A stretch of DNA of 64,000 nt from Symbiodinium natans (taxonomy: Eukaryota > Sar > Dinophyceae > Suessiales > Symbiodiniaceae). The notes beneath the pieces are model-generated. The model was not told the origin of the DNA and searched no databases. It saw only the letters and a program-made list of their open reading frames with translations. The stretch is taken from NCBI GenBank assembly GCA_905221605.1, contig CAJNDS010002117.1:124001-188000 (forward strand), in the 5' to 3' direction. Below are positions 9,926-21,624 of this stretch, piece by piece. The position numbers and the translations under genes were made by a program. Within the stretch, counting starts at the first letter, position 1. Every line of letters starts with the position of its first letter.

Positions 9926-12662
9926 CTTGGCGGCTTTGTGCTGAGGGTCCAGAGCCAGGGCCTGGGAGCTTTGCGAGCCTTCGGGCGGCATTTTGGGCTC
10001 TGCGCCCTTGGAGGCTTCCGGGCTGCAGGGTTCCACGTCATCACTCAGTCGCCATGCCTGAAGTTGCGGTGGGCCGCGTACCCTGCTACTAACCTTAGCA
10101 CAGAGGCCTCGTCCACCAGCGCAACCTCGAACTTCCCAGTGGCAGCATCGAGCTTTTTGAGCACACCAATCTTCCCATCTAGCTTGTCATCCAAGCCCTG
10201 CAGCTTCACCTTGCGGCGTGGGAAGGACTACTCTTTGCTGTCCCTGTTTTGACCCACGTAACCGGCCTTGTCGCCAGGTCTCAGCAGGACCGGCTCGTCT
10301 GGACCGGTGGCTGCTGTGGCTCCCTTCTGCTCCTTTCCCAGGCCGAACGGAGTTTCTTTCTCTGCCTCAGGGCCACTCGCGACATCTCACGACCATGTCT
10401 GCCATGAGATGCAAAATCAACATTGGCAACATCTGCTGGAAAAACAGAGGAAATGCTTTGGGAAGGAGGTCCAATGAAGAGGAGGCGGCTTGGGAAGGAG
10501 GCTCGGCCCCAAACGGAAGAGCTTTGGGAAGGAGGTCCTGGGAAGGAGGCCCGGCCCCAAACTTGCTGGACAGAAAAGGACGCCCGTCCCAAACTCTGCG
10601 AAGCAGGTCCAATGAGGAAGCGGGCAAGTGGCACTGCCCCCAAGTTGCTGGAAAGAAATGGGTGGAAGTGCTTCGGGAAGGAGGTCCAATGAGGAGGAGG
10701 AGGAGGAGGCTTGGGAAGGAGGCCCGGCCCCAACTTGCTCAGAGGAAGTGCTGTGGGAAGGAGGTCCAATAAGGAGGAGGATGCTTGGGAAGGAGGCCCG
10801 GCCGCAACTTGCTGGAAAGAAAAGGGTGCAAGTGCTGGCCGGCCCCAAACTTGCGGACAGAAACGTTGGGAAGAATAAGGAAGAGGAGGCTTCGGAAGGA
10901 GGCCCTTGGAAAGAAAAAGTGTGAAGATCTTTGCAGGAGGAGGCTTGGGGAGGAGGCCCCCCCCCCTAACTTGCTGGAAAGAAAAGGGGGAAGTCCTTTG
11001 GGACGGAGGTCAAGAAGAGGACGCTTGGGAAGGAGGCCCGGCACCAAACTTGCTGGAAAGAAAAAGGGGGAAGTGCTTTGGGAAGGATGTCCAAAGAGGA
11101 GGAACGGGCTTGGGAGGAGGCCCGGCCCGGCCTTGGGAAGGAGGCCCTGCCCCAAACTTGCTGGAAAGGGAGGAAGTGCTTTGGGAAAGAGATCCAATGA
11201 GAAGGAGGCGGCTTAGAGGAAATGCTCTGGGAAGGAGGTCCAATGAAGAGGAGGCGGCTTGGGAAGGAGGCCCGGCCCCAAACGGAAGAGCTTTGGGCCG
11301 GCTTTGAGGAAGAGGACGCTTGGGAAGGAGGCCCGGCCCCAAACTTGCTGAAAAGGGGGTTGCTGCAAAGAAAAGGGTGGAAGTGCTTTGGGAAGGAGGT
11401 CCAATGAGGAGGAGGAGGAGGCTTGGGAAGGAGGCCCGGCCCCAGAGAAGGAGGCTTGGGAAGGTGGCCCTGCCCCAAACTTGCTGGAAAGAAAAGAAAG
11501 AGAGGAAGTGCTTTGGGAAGGAGGTCCAATGTGGAGGAGGATGCTTGGGAAGGAGGCCCGGCCGCAACTTGCTGGAAAGAAAAGGGAGCAAGTGCTTTGG
11601 GAAGGAGGTTCAATGAGGAGGACGGGGCTTGGGAAGGGGCCCGGCCCCAACTTGCTGGTAAGAAAAAGGGGAAGTGCTTTGAGAAGGAAGTCCAATGAGA
11701 CCAATGCTATCCGACCAACCTGCTTCTCGATTTCTGAGAAGTCCCAGCCATCCTAAGCCGATCGAAGGACACTCCACCATGTGCCATTCTTGTGCCAGTG
11801 CCAAAATTCTTGTGAGCATGACGAATCTGGCAAGCAACATACTCCCGAAGGCGGCCGACGACGGGATATTTCGAGGTGAAGTGCTTGTACCAGCCCGCAA
11901 GTGCCTTTCGCTGGTCGTCAGTGAACTGCGCCAAGGTGAAGTCAAGAACGTTTGCCTAGAATGAGACCGAAAACCCTCCAATGCAAGCAGGTTCAACAAC
12001 TCCAACTGGAGCAGGCCCTTTTTAGGGCCATTGCTCGTGCAGGCACTCGTTGGACGGGCTACATCTTCCGGCTTCAGGGAGAGCGTGGCCAAGGCAAAGG
12101 TCGCATCCCTGCCCGCCCATAATCTTCCATAGCCTTCGCCAACCTTGCCGAGAAGTCTCAGATGTGAAGAGGACTCTGAAGAATTCTGAAGAATCAAAGA
12201 TCGCCGAGCAGCAGTGATGTTCTCACTGCTGGATACATTCACCTTTGGGTACCAGGGCTTCATGGCTGCCGAGATGGGAGGATGGTCACGACCGCTTCAC
12301 CTGCTTGCTGGCCAAGGATCGACTTTGCCGCAAACGCCCATGAAAATTGGTCCGGTCACGCCGTTGAACCTGCCCAACAACTGTAGGTCGAATAGGCCAT
12401 CCTGGGTACACGGAAGAAAGCCGCAAACATGTTACAAGTGGGGGTGCCATGCATTAAATCATTACTTCATCGGAACTTTATCAACCAGCAGCGTGAAACA
12501 CCTCTTTTCAATGTTTCAAGCCCATTGTCTCTGCGTTTGTTCAAGGCTCTTTCGGAATCTCAGCCGGCTTGGAGCGCTTGCGTCTAAGGAAGTAGAAGAG
12601 CAGAATGACCGCCAGGCCCAAGATTGAGGTGCTCGCCAACAGAGCCGGGCTGCGCACGGCGC
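9926..12662 (-). CDS. membrane-anchored cytochrome b5-like heme/steroid-binding protein (MAPR family), at least 8 exons
   Basis: Exons, all frame-consistent: 12550-12662, 12324-12401, 12213-12242, 12060-12143, 11845-11955, 10258-10365, 10094-10209, 9926-10043. The first encodes a transmembrane helix (ALLASTSILGLAVILLFYFL) and a basic stop-transfer RRKRSK. Exons 2-5 form the cytochrome b5-like domain: LQLLGRFNGVTGPIFMGVCG, NVSSSENI, GYGRLWAGRDATFALATLSL, then AQFTDDQRKALAGWYKHFTS and KYPVVGRL. That order is diagnostic for the membrane-associated progesterone-receptor/steroid-binding family, which binds heme at the ER or other membranes. Exons 6-7 encode a linker and a small beta module (GDKAGYVKLQGLDDKLDGK, then VLKKLDAATGKFEVALVDEA); exon 8 is Ser/Pro/Glu-rich. 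Donors are GA, GT, GC, GC, GA, GT, GT, GC. The 5' end (before 12662) and the stop were not located. The domain call is strong; joining exons 6-8 to it is inference from phase and strand. Confidence 0.8.
10430..11705. repeat. imperfect tandem repeat array filling an intron
   Basis: Reiterated blocks such as 'gggaaggaggcccggcccc', 'aacttgctggaaagaaaa' and 'tgctttgggaaggaggtcc' occur in shuffled order with variable spacing. The array occupies most of the 1,479-bp intron between exons 5 and 6 of the heme-binding protein gene. Open frames on both strands are low-complexity by-products of the repeat. Confidence 0.85.
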
Positions 12663-15440
12663 CTAGCCAGCAGCTGGATGCGCGCGGACAGTTTGGTAAA
12701 ACAACGGCACGAACAAGAGTCTGTAGGGCTGGAGCTCATGGGCAAACTCGCAGCACCCTCTTGATCCATCCGCTGGATGCTTGGTACGATCAAAACACTA
12801 CCACCAACATCCGAGTGCTTGTGCAGCTGTGCAGCTGGCGGTGCTTCAGCTAGAGGTTCTGTATGGTTCTGCGCAGTACGTCAGTAGTGGCAGTAAAACA
12901 AGACTGGCATGAGACGTAGCATTTACATGCTTCCCCCTACTGTACAGAGCTCTAAGGGCTTTGAGCATCAACCACGAACCATGAGTATGGACCCATCTGA
13001 GGCCAACCTCAAGGAGCGAAAGACCGACACAGATACTGATTTGTCCGTGGTCACAAGCTGCAAGAAACTGTAACCCCTCTGCATGAGCGCTTGTGTGGCT
13101 CATGCCAAAGTTGACCCCGATGTCTGGCGTTGGATTTTACAATTCCACACGTTTGCCTGGAAACCTGGAGTCGCTTCCACTCTGCGCCGAGTCTCCCGGT
13201 TGCTGAGCCTGCCTCCACGTTCTTCCAGCGCTTTTTCCCCCACTTTGCACAACATTGACACGTGCTCACAGCATCTCACAACAACATGTTGCCGGGCTAA
13301 AAGTGGCTTGTGAGGGAGCAGAGGCAGGTACACTAAGTAGCAGCGTTGAGTAGAGTAGCCGTAGTAGCCTTGGCAGCCCGCGGAGAGAAACAGGAGTCTT
13401 CCCGACTTCAGCCGCGGACACGCTCAAACGGCGAACATTTTTCGGCTGCCGCGAGCTGACTCTGCAAGGACTGACGCTCCTGCTCCCAGCCTTGCCAAGT
13501 GATGCCAAGTGAGGCGCTCGGAGGCTCGGCATCAACAGCACATCCAAGAAAACTCAGATCCTCGCTCTGGCGTTCCTCGTCGAATGCTTGGAAGCGGTCG
13601 CACGCCTGAAACGCGTCTAGGTCTAGGCCCGTCTAGGCGAGCCATGGCTAGCCGACACCGCATGAGGCCTGTCTTAGGCGCCTTTCCATGTCGACGAGCC
13701 GAGGCTCCATGTCCTTTGGATGAGGAGCTCTCCTTATGGCACAGCAGGAAGTCAAGATTCCGACTGCTAAGCTTTATGAACACCATGTGCAAGGTCTGAC
13801 TTTGTCTGACTGGGCCAGGAGACGAAGCTTGGAGATCCAGAGAATCTCTCCTTACTGCAACAGGTTGACTTGTGGCTTGCCCGTGAGTTCTCACAGCATG
13901 TCTCGGTCGCTGTAAACTTTGTAAGCTTTGGTGGCGCATGCAATGAGACATGAACCTTCTCATCTCGCACCCGACATTCGACTTTGTGAACAAAAGAATT
14001 GGTACAACTCCAACCCTATCTGTTCATGCAAAATGAGTGGCACTGCTGTCGTACCACCTGTCACATGTTTTCTTCTCAATCTTGTCTTGTACTGGCAGTG
14101 TCACATGAAGACCCCGCATTATGGAACTCAGCTTGTCTTCATGTGTTTCAGGTTGCACCAGGTGCCCGTCTCACCTATGTCTCTCATCACGTAACTTTGC
14201 AAGAGGCGTGTAACAGCTTTAAGGCACCAAGACATCGTGTTAACCAAACATGGTCGGAGATGCTTGGATATACTGCAATACGCTTAACAAGGCATAACAA
14301 GCGACCCGAACTGAAAGAGGAGAGACATCACGAGACATCAATTAAAGGATTGTACCGCCCTCAGGTGGATAAAAGGATTGAAGAGAGGGGAAGCATTGAC
14401 GAGATATGACTCTTCAAAACAAGTCCCCCCTGCTCAGGCGAGCAGCAGCAATTGCACATTGATCTGCGCATTCATCAAGTCACACTGAAGCTGCTGCACT
14501 GTCTTCTTGAGCACGACATTCCTTGTTCCAAACGCACATCCAACACTCACCACTTTCCTTCCATCCCTCTCCTGGCATGATCGCGTACAAAGTGTTTGAG
14601 CAAGGAACTCCTCTTCGAGCTCTTTTGCATACGAGGGCCTTTGCTCCTTCAAGAGCATACAGTAATTTGCACAACGCTTCTTCGCAAAAAATTAACTCTG
14701 CTTACAGTAGCAACACAACCAGTGATCCTCGCTGGAGTGCCCGTCCAGATCCTGCTGCCCGGCCTGAACGTCCGGAGTCTGGAGCGTCTGACACTTATCG
14801 AAACCCCATTGTTTCGGACCTCGAGGAGCAGGTCGCTTGCCCAGCGCTTGACCCGCGTTGCAGAAGCCTCTCATCTCATCAGCTGGCAAAAGTTATCTAA
14901 GGAGTTCCTTCGGGGCTTGCTGCTTGAATAAGAATGCGGAGATGATATAGGATCGACTGCTTTCGGACAAGCATTTGCAGCTTTTGGGAGGACAACCGGG
15001 AAGGAATTCACTCCAAATCACAGCGCTGTCAACTGCACAGTTTCATGGTCTCCCACCGCTCCATACCGTGGCACCCTGCAACTTCAGAGAAGAAAAACCT
15101 CTGGTGGCGTTTAAGTTTTGCAAATGGGGCACATCACACCATCCAATTGTCTGACTTTGTTGGCCGAACATCGTACCCTGTCAGCCCTCTCCTTGCTGCA
15201 ACAGGCCACTTTGCGAGATTCGCGCAGCTCTCAAGATGGCTACACGGTAACTGATTGAAACCTTCAAGCGTTCAAAGGCTCCAAGCGCTGTAAATTTCAG
15301 TACTATCTCCTGGCGTCCAGCTTCTACAAAGCTGCAAAAGTTGCATAGTACAGCATTAAAACATTTCACTTTGGCAAAAGCGCCAGACTGGTCAGGAGCA
15401 AAAATACTGACCCGACACTGCCAACAGGACAGGGACCAAA
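12663..15440. other. unassigned low-repeat region
   Basis: It probably contains the 5' exons of the MAPR-type gene just right of 12662 and other split genes. Weak candidates are a Leu-rich plus-strand frame at 14596-14931 (LLFELFCIRGPLLLQEHTV) and a plus-strand frame at 13083-13310 with PDVWRWILQFHTF. Neither could be tied to a family or a splice pattern, so no gene is claimed. Confidence 0.4.
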
Positions 15441-15879
15441 CCACTAGATGGGTTTAGGGTTAGGCCAGAGTGGGGGGGGGGGTTGGTGACGGGGGGTGGG
15501 GGTGGCGGTAGGCAGAGGGGGTGAGGGGGCGGGGGGGTATCAATACTGGAGGATAGCGGAAGCGGCATCACCACCAGATGTACACTCTGAGCTTGGGGGC
15601 TCTCCGCGACACGGAGCAGAAAAAAGCTGGCCAAACTTGACATGTACGGTTTGAGCTTGGGGGCTTCCGATACTGAGCAAAGGATCAAAAGCGCGGATTG
15701 ACATGATCACACGTTTTTGCCACTGATCTGGCGCATGTTGTCCTTTTCAGACTGAGACCCTTGCGTTTTCTGACTTGACCGCACCTTCTTTTGGACTCAG
15801 CCGTGCCGTTTTAGAGTTTCCAAGGCATGTTTTGAGCAGGTTCGCAAACAAGAAGCATGGCGGACAATTTGCTTGGAAA

Positions 15880-16960
15880 AGATTTGCCGAGCCACGACAA
15901 AGTGGGTAAGCAAGGTAAGGTCAGATTTACCAAACCACAACAAGCTGAGTAAGCTGAGATGTACCAAGCCACAACAAGCTGAATAAGCTGAAATTTACCA
16001 TGCCACAACAAGCTGAGTAAGCAAGCTGAGAAAGGGCGGCTTTACCTAGCAACAACAAGCTGAGTAAGCTCAAACATTGCCAAGGTACAAAAAGTTGAAT
16101 ATGCTGAGATTTACTAACAACAAGCTGAACTGACCAAGCCACAACAAGCTGACCAAGCTTGGTAAACTAAGATTTACCAAGCCACAACAAGCTGTAAGCT
16201 GAAATTTACGAACCCACAACAAGCTGAGTAAGCTAAAACTTACCAGGACAAAACAGGCTAAGTACAGCTGTGATTTAACAGCCACAACAAGATGAGCAAG
16301 CTCAGATTTGCGAAGCCACAACAAGCTGAGTATGCTGAGATTTACCAACCCACAACAAGCTGAGTAAGCTGAGGTTTACCAAGCCACAACAAGCTGAGTA
16401 AGCTGAGATTGACCGACCAAGCCACAACAAGCCGAGTAAACTACAACAAGCTTGAGTAGGCCCAGATCTGCCAAGCCACAACAAGCTGAACAAGCTGAGA
16501 TTTACTCAGCCACAACACGCTGAGTAAGCTGAGATGTACCAAGCACAACAAGCTGAAAAAGCTGAAATCTGCCAAGCCACAACAAGCTGAGAAAGCTCAC
16601 GTATGCCAAGCTGAGTTTTACCAAGCCACATCAAGCTGAGTAAGCTGAGATTTACCAAGCCACAACATGCTGAGTAAGCTGAGATTTATCAAGCCACAAC
16701 AGGCTGAGTAAGCATGGATTTACCAAGCCACAACAAGGCGAGTGAGCTGAGCAAGCTGAGATTTACCAAGCCACAACAAGCTGAAGAAGCTGAGACTCCA
16801 CAACAAGCTGACTAAGCTGAGATTTAGCAAGCCACAACAAGCTGAATGAGCTCAGATTTTCCGAGTCGGCTCAAATTCTCTAAGCCACAACAAGCTGAGT
16901 AAGCTGAGATTTACCAAGCCACAACAAGCTGAATAAACTGAGATTTACCAAGCCAACGCG
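15880..16960. repeat. 34-bp tandem repeat array
   Basis: About 30 variable copies of a 34-bp unit whose core words are 'agccacaacaagctgag' and 'taagctgagatttacca'. Copies differ by substitutions and short deletions. No exon was seen inside. Confidence 0.92.
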
Positions 16961-17199
16961 CTTGACACGGAGATAGACACGCTAGGACGAGTTCTTTACT
17001 GTCTGTTTCGGGTGTCTGGCAGGGCATCGCGCCAGGGATTGTCTCAGCGGCAGACAGGATCATACTAGCGGGCTGCATTCGACACAGCAATTGGACAATT
17101 GCAGCAACACCATATGCCGAGAGCTGCATTCAGCAAATGGCTTGCTGTTGATGGCATTGCCAAATTCTAAACAAGGACAAGCAAAGCCTGTTGGTTCAA

Positions 17200-17960
17200 A
17201 TTGTGTTCTCTCCAAGGAAACCCCTTTTGGTTCATTTTTTGGTTCTCTGCCAAAGTCGTGTCAACACACTTTTGCTTCAATTTTTTTGTGTTGTTCTCGG
17301 CCAAGTGGCACCCTTTTGGTTTAAATTTATGTTCTCTCCCAAGTGGTGTTAAAGAAACCCTTTTGGTTCAAATTTTCAGGAAACCCCCCTGGTCATTTTT
17401 TCGTTTTCTGCCAAAGTGGTGTTAAGACAGCCCTTTGGTTTAAATTTGTGTTCTCTCTCAAGCGGTCAAGAAAACCTTCTAGTTCATTTTTGGTTCTTTG
17501 CTTCAAATTTGTCTTCTCTCCCAAGTGGTCAAGGAAACCTTTGAGTTCATTTTTTTGGTTCTGCCAAAGTGGTGTCAAGAACACCCTCTCCAAATTGGTG
17601 TCAACGAAACCCTTTTTTCTGTTCTCTGCCAAAGTGGTGTTGAGACATTTTGGTTTAAATTTTTGTTCTCTCCCAGTGGTGTTGAAGAAACGCTTCTTGG
17701 TTCAATTTTTGTGTTCTCTCCAAAGTGGTGTTCAGGAAACCCCCCTTTTGGTCATTTTTGTTTATGGTGTTAAGACAGCCTTTTGATTTAAATTTGTGTT
17801 CTCTCCCAAGCTGCCAAGGAAACCCTTCTGGTTCACTTTTTTGATTCTCTGCCAAAGTGGTGTCCTTTTGGTTCAATATTGTTCTTTCAAGGTGTTCTCT
17901 GCCAAAGTGGTGTTAAGACGGTTTAAATATTTGTTCTCTCCCAAGTCTCTCGGTACCGGC
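17200..17960. repeat. T-rich tandem repeat array
   Basis: Alternating blocks of 'gttctctgccaaagtggtgt' and 'tttaaatttgtgttctctcc' with 'caaggaaaccc' links. Repeat spacing varies between copies. The reading frames are by-products of the repeat. It lies immediately 3' of the ankyrin gene (minus-strand sense). Confidence 0.88.
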
Positions 17961-18250
17961 CCACTGCTTTCCGGCTTGCCAAAGACACAGGAACAATTTT
18001 TGGTAGCGGCAGATGGTGGTGCCAAAGTCCTCCGAGGCCCTATAGGCCCCAAGGTGGGAGGGTGCGCCCAGAAGAACGTCCGGTTGAGGGCACGCCTCCA
18101 CTTGCAAGAAACTGCTCGATGCCTCGCCGCTTGAGCGTGAAGGTGAACCCGGCAGCAGGAAACCAAGCTGCGGGGATCCAGCCCCAGCCTGGAGCCGAAG
18201 CGACATGGTGAACTGACGCTGAAAGATGAGAAACAAGATGAGCACCGGGC

Positions 18251-20060
18251 CTGCAAGAATGTCACGAGACTCGCTGCGGCACCGGCCATGCGAGCCACTG
18301 CTGCGGGCGTCTTGCCCTGCCTCGGTGCGAGCATGTCCGAAATTAGACGCCGAACGGTGTTGCCCACTTGGTGGAGAGTCATGCTCGCAACATCTCGGCA
18401 ACTGCTTCAAGTTGCAAGCACATGTCATATTCTAGAAGGTTGCAACCACTTCTGAACTCCAAGGCTACAACCGATCTCTCGCATTGATGTCTGCTCCGTT
18501 GCTGCACAGCAGCAGCACTGCTTTGGCCTGGCCGGACTGGATTGCTTGCTTGCTTGCGCAGTTCCTGCCAGCATATGCACCTTCCACGTTCACTTCTTAA
18601 ACTCTGCCAAGATAATTCTGAAATACTGCCTGAAGATAGCCATATGGGCCGTATTGAACATCGCAGGCTTGCTTGCATGTCTTCATGCTGCATGCTGCTA
18701 AATGTCAGACCTCGCGGACATCACACTCTTCCAGCGCGGCTGTGGCTGCGGCGCTGTGCAACGGAGTCACCTGGCGAAGTGCATTGCTGGGCCATCCCTG
18801 CACACCAACACTGCGTCACATCAACCAGCAATACGCAGCAAATGCACCGCAAAAAATTGCAGTACACAATGACATAGCAAGACGAGGCAACAGCGAAGCA
18901 AAACGATGCACAGTAGTACTGTCGCATGCGGAGCATGACGAACAGAACTCACACTTTCTCTGGGTGCTGCACGCCGAAATTGTTCGCGGCGGATGGGTCA
19001 GCTGCAGCCTAGAGTCGTTTCAGGGGGTTAGGCGCAGCAAGCAGAGCTGGCGCTTTGGAGCTTTCGACATGCAATCTGAAGAACCTTTTCATACAACCTA
19101 ACCCGGCAGTGGGAGAGGCCTTTAGCAGGAGGCGGATGGTTGGCAGCTGCTGGTAGCAGCATGCCAGGTGAAGCGGAGTGTCAGCTTCGTCCTCAGACTC
19201 TGCTCAGACTCTCTGCTCATGTCGTGACATACCCACGCTCGGCCAAGAGACCGTCAGAGCTGCTGGGCTTGCCGCTGCATCCAGCCTTGATTCCAGGAAT
19301 TGCTCAGAAGGTCTTCTTCGGATCTGAGTTGGCACTTAAACCATGTCGATTCGAGCGGCAGAAGCTGCACAATCGCAGGGCTGGAAGACGCAGCTATGTG
19401 CAACCTTAGACTCGGCTTGAATGCTGCTCGGCTCCAAAAGTCACTTCCATGCATCTGAGCAAACAGCGCTCGGTAGTTGTACACGCCTGTCAAGTCATCT
19501 GACAAATGAAGATGTAGCACGCGCACTCCATGCCTAGACCGCTCAGAGATGGACATGTTAGCAAGGCAAGCTAAGATAAGCAAAGCTCATGACGGGCGTC
19601 GCCTGCAAGATTTGGATCGGCGTCGAGTTGCAGCAGGAAGTCCACCACATCTGCATGACCGCAAAGCGCCTGAGTGCGCAGGGTCCAAGAACACTCTTGA
19701 AAGCCACCAACCTATCGATTCTGGCCCGCCATGCTCGGATCAAGGCTGCAATGTGCAGGGGGGTCAGCTCACGTTGACGCGAATGCAATTTGGCCACAGT
19801 TGCCTGGGGCAAAGCCAAATGACACTGCTTCAAGGCACTTCAACACACTTTGCAGCTTCGAGGGCCAAGCTTTGCATCTGCTGGTTGATGCTGCCACCTT
19901 CTGCAGCGATCCCTGTGCAAGCAGGGCATGAAATCCTTCAAGTAAGCTCACAGCTAGTCCAGGCCTCCCAACAGGATATGTGGACTGGACTGCAAGAGCC
20001 ATATCTGTGTGTGAGCAGCTGCAAGAGTTGATGAGCGTGTTTCCTGCGACACATCTGCTT
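18251..20060 (-). CDS. ankyrin-repeat protein, many small exons (partial model)
   Basis: Several minus-strand segments bounded by AG-G acceptors and GC/GT/GA donors encode ankyrin-repeat pieces: 19603-19669 (ALCGHADVVDFLLQLDADPN), 19120-19191 (DEADTPLHLACCYQQLPTIR), 18711-18770 (VTPLHSAAATAALEECDVRE), 18477-18527 (AKAVLLLCSNGADINAR) and about 18251-18319 (GKTPAAVARMAGAAASLVTF). Two likely repeats lie near 19720-19765 (LTPLHIAALIRAW) and 19885-19950. The TPLH and L-L-x-x-GAD-x-N signatures are those of ankyrin helices and beta-hairpin loops, a protein-protein interaction fold. The exons match single repeats, so the gene may have grown by exon duplication. Partner and location are unknown. Start, stop and some linking exons were not resolved; the segments between 19190 and 19560 may be exons of a different domain. 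Confidence 0.75.
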
Positions 20061-20289
20061 TTCATCTTCATCCAACCCTTGCACGCATGCATGAGTGGAG
20101 GCGGCTTACTCTGCAACCCAGTCTCATGGTGTTTTGGACCGTGCGGAGCGTCATTGTGTTGGCCAACCTCTTAATTAGCGCCAACGTCCAGTGAGCCCAG
20201 CCCCCGAAATCATGAATGACAATCATGAATGCCCCAATGATCTTAATCTTCCAAATAGGATTCCAGGCGCCTGGTCTCCCACTGCTCGG

Positions 20290-21018
20290 GCAGTGACAGA
20301 TCCTGTTGCGAAGTGTCCTGGGACGCTTTGACGCTGAGCTACGCCGAGATCAAAGGACTCTTCAACTCTAACCAAAAAGCTTCTGCAATCTTCTGCACAC
20401 CTCTTAAGGCCTGTCATGTTTACATGGGTTTCTGGGTTCTGGGGCTTCGCTTTTCAGGGCTTACTAGGGTCTGCCAGGGCTCTCAGCTTCCACTTCTGTT
20501 AGAAGGTTCTCTTTGGGGTTTCGGATCTGGGTTTATCCACTCCTTATCAGAGCCCTTCTTTCGGCTCCGAGTTTCGAGCATCCCGTTTGAGCCATGGTGT
20601 CATTTAAATAATAGAAATCTGGAGCCTTTCCACAGAACCCTTCCGCAGACCTTCCGGAGGATCGACACCCCACATCCACATTCGAACATATGAGCTTCGC
20701 ATTTGGTTGACAAATCAGGTCTGAAAGACTTGCTGCGCGTCTGTCAAATGACCGCGGACATTCCGCGAAGCTTCTGCAGATTTCCGATATCTCCTTGAAG
20801 ATATTTCCAGATCGATGTCCCACCGGACACAGGTACGGATGGGGTTTAAGATTCTGGCTGGAGCTATTGCGACGAGGGCTTCCACAGAGCTCTCGCAGGC
20901 AAAGGGCTTCCACAATCCCTTCCGAAATCTGGCCACCCATGCCGGCCAGATTTTCACATCTTATTCAGACTGCATGAGTGCCTCTAAAAAATTCGCGGCT
21001 CATTCGGGAAATTTCTAA
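20290..21018. repeat. dispersed repeat family, copy 1
   Basis: This shares long, near-identical blocks with 55230-55768 and 62390-62765. Examples are 'cgctttgacgctgagctacg', 'aggcctgtcatgtttac', 'cctttctttcggctccgag' and 'gagcatcccgtttgagcc', then 'ttgaagatatttccagatcg' and 'caccggacacaggtacggat'. It has no recognisable coding domain, and the ends were not defined. Confidence 0.8.
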
Positions 21019-21330
21019 ACCATAATTACACACTTTGCGTCACCAGTGGCTGTCCTTGGCGCAGGTTTCTGGTGAACGTGGGCCATTGCCTTGGTCCACA
21101 CAAGCTTCTGCTCTCCAAACTGCATGAGAATCTGAGGGAAGCTCTGAGGTGAGCGCAGACACGGCTGCTTCCGCTGGTCTCAGGGAGATCACTCCATGTC
21201 GGCCACGCACCATCGCAAGCTTCGCGAGCTACAGACCCAAGTTCCCACGCCAAGGATCCGGCTGTGCTAACCCTGCTGCTGTGTGCCTTCGGAAATGCCA
21301 GGTAAAAGCTCGGAAAGTCATTTGAGCTGA

Positions 21331-21624
21331 ATGGATCTAGGCAGCACAGTGCCAGTTGAGACCACGGCAGACCAAAAGGAGGAGCCTGACCTGCACGAAA
21401 CAGAAAAGAAGGCAAAAGGAAGAAGCAAAGCAACAAAAAAAACCTCGGAGGACCAAAGCGAATCTCGAGACCCCGACCTGGCCGGAGTAAGGGCGTCGGC
21501 ATCAGGTCTCCTTGCAAACCCACAGATGCACCAATTTTTCTGTAACGGAAGCGCGCGCAAAGTCGACGCAACAACGCAACCGTCCTGGAGTCCTCGAGCT
21601 GAGGGCCCAAAACCTTTTCGTTGA
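21331..21624 (+). CDS. possible small basic/acidic protein or exon, unrecognised
   Basis: An open frame of 97 codons, rich in Lys, Glu, Ser and Asp in its first half (ETEKKAKGRSKATKKTSEDQ), as expected of a disordered segment. A longer minus-strand frame (21026-21679) overlaps it but has no protein-like pattern. No family is recognised and no splice evidence favours either strand. Confidence 0.25.
   Translation: MDLGSTVPVETTADQKEEPDLHETEKKAKGRSKATKKTSEDQSESRDPDLAGVRASASGLLANPQMHQFFCNGSARKVDATTQPSWSPRAEGPKPFR

Noticed and set aside
10218-11704. Long Gly/Lys-rich and Pro/Leu-rich frames on both strands
   Set aside because: They follow the tandem repeat, exist on both strands, and lie in an intron of a well-supported gene.
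13083-13310. F-box-like pattern (PDVWRWILQF) on the plus strand
   Set aside because: Only a few residues fit, no downstream repeats, and the opposite strand is equally open.
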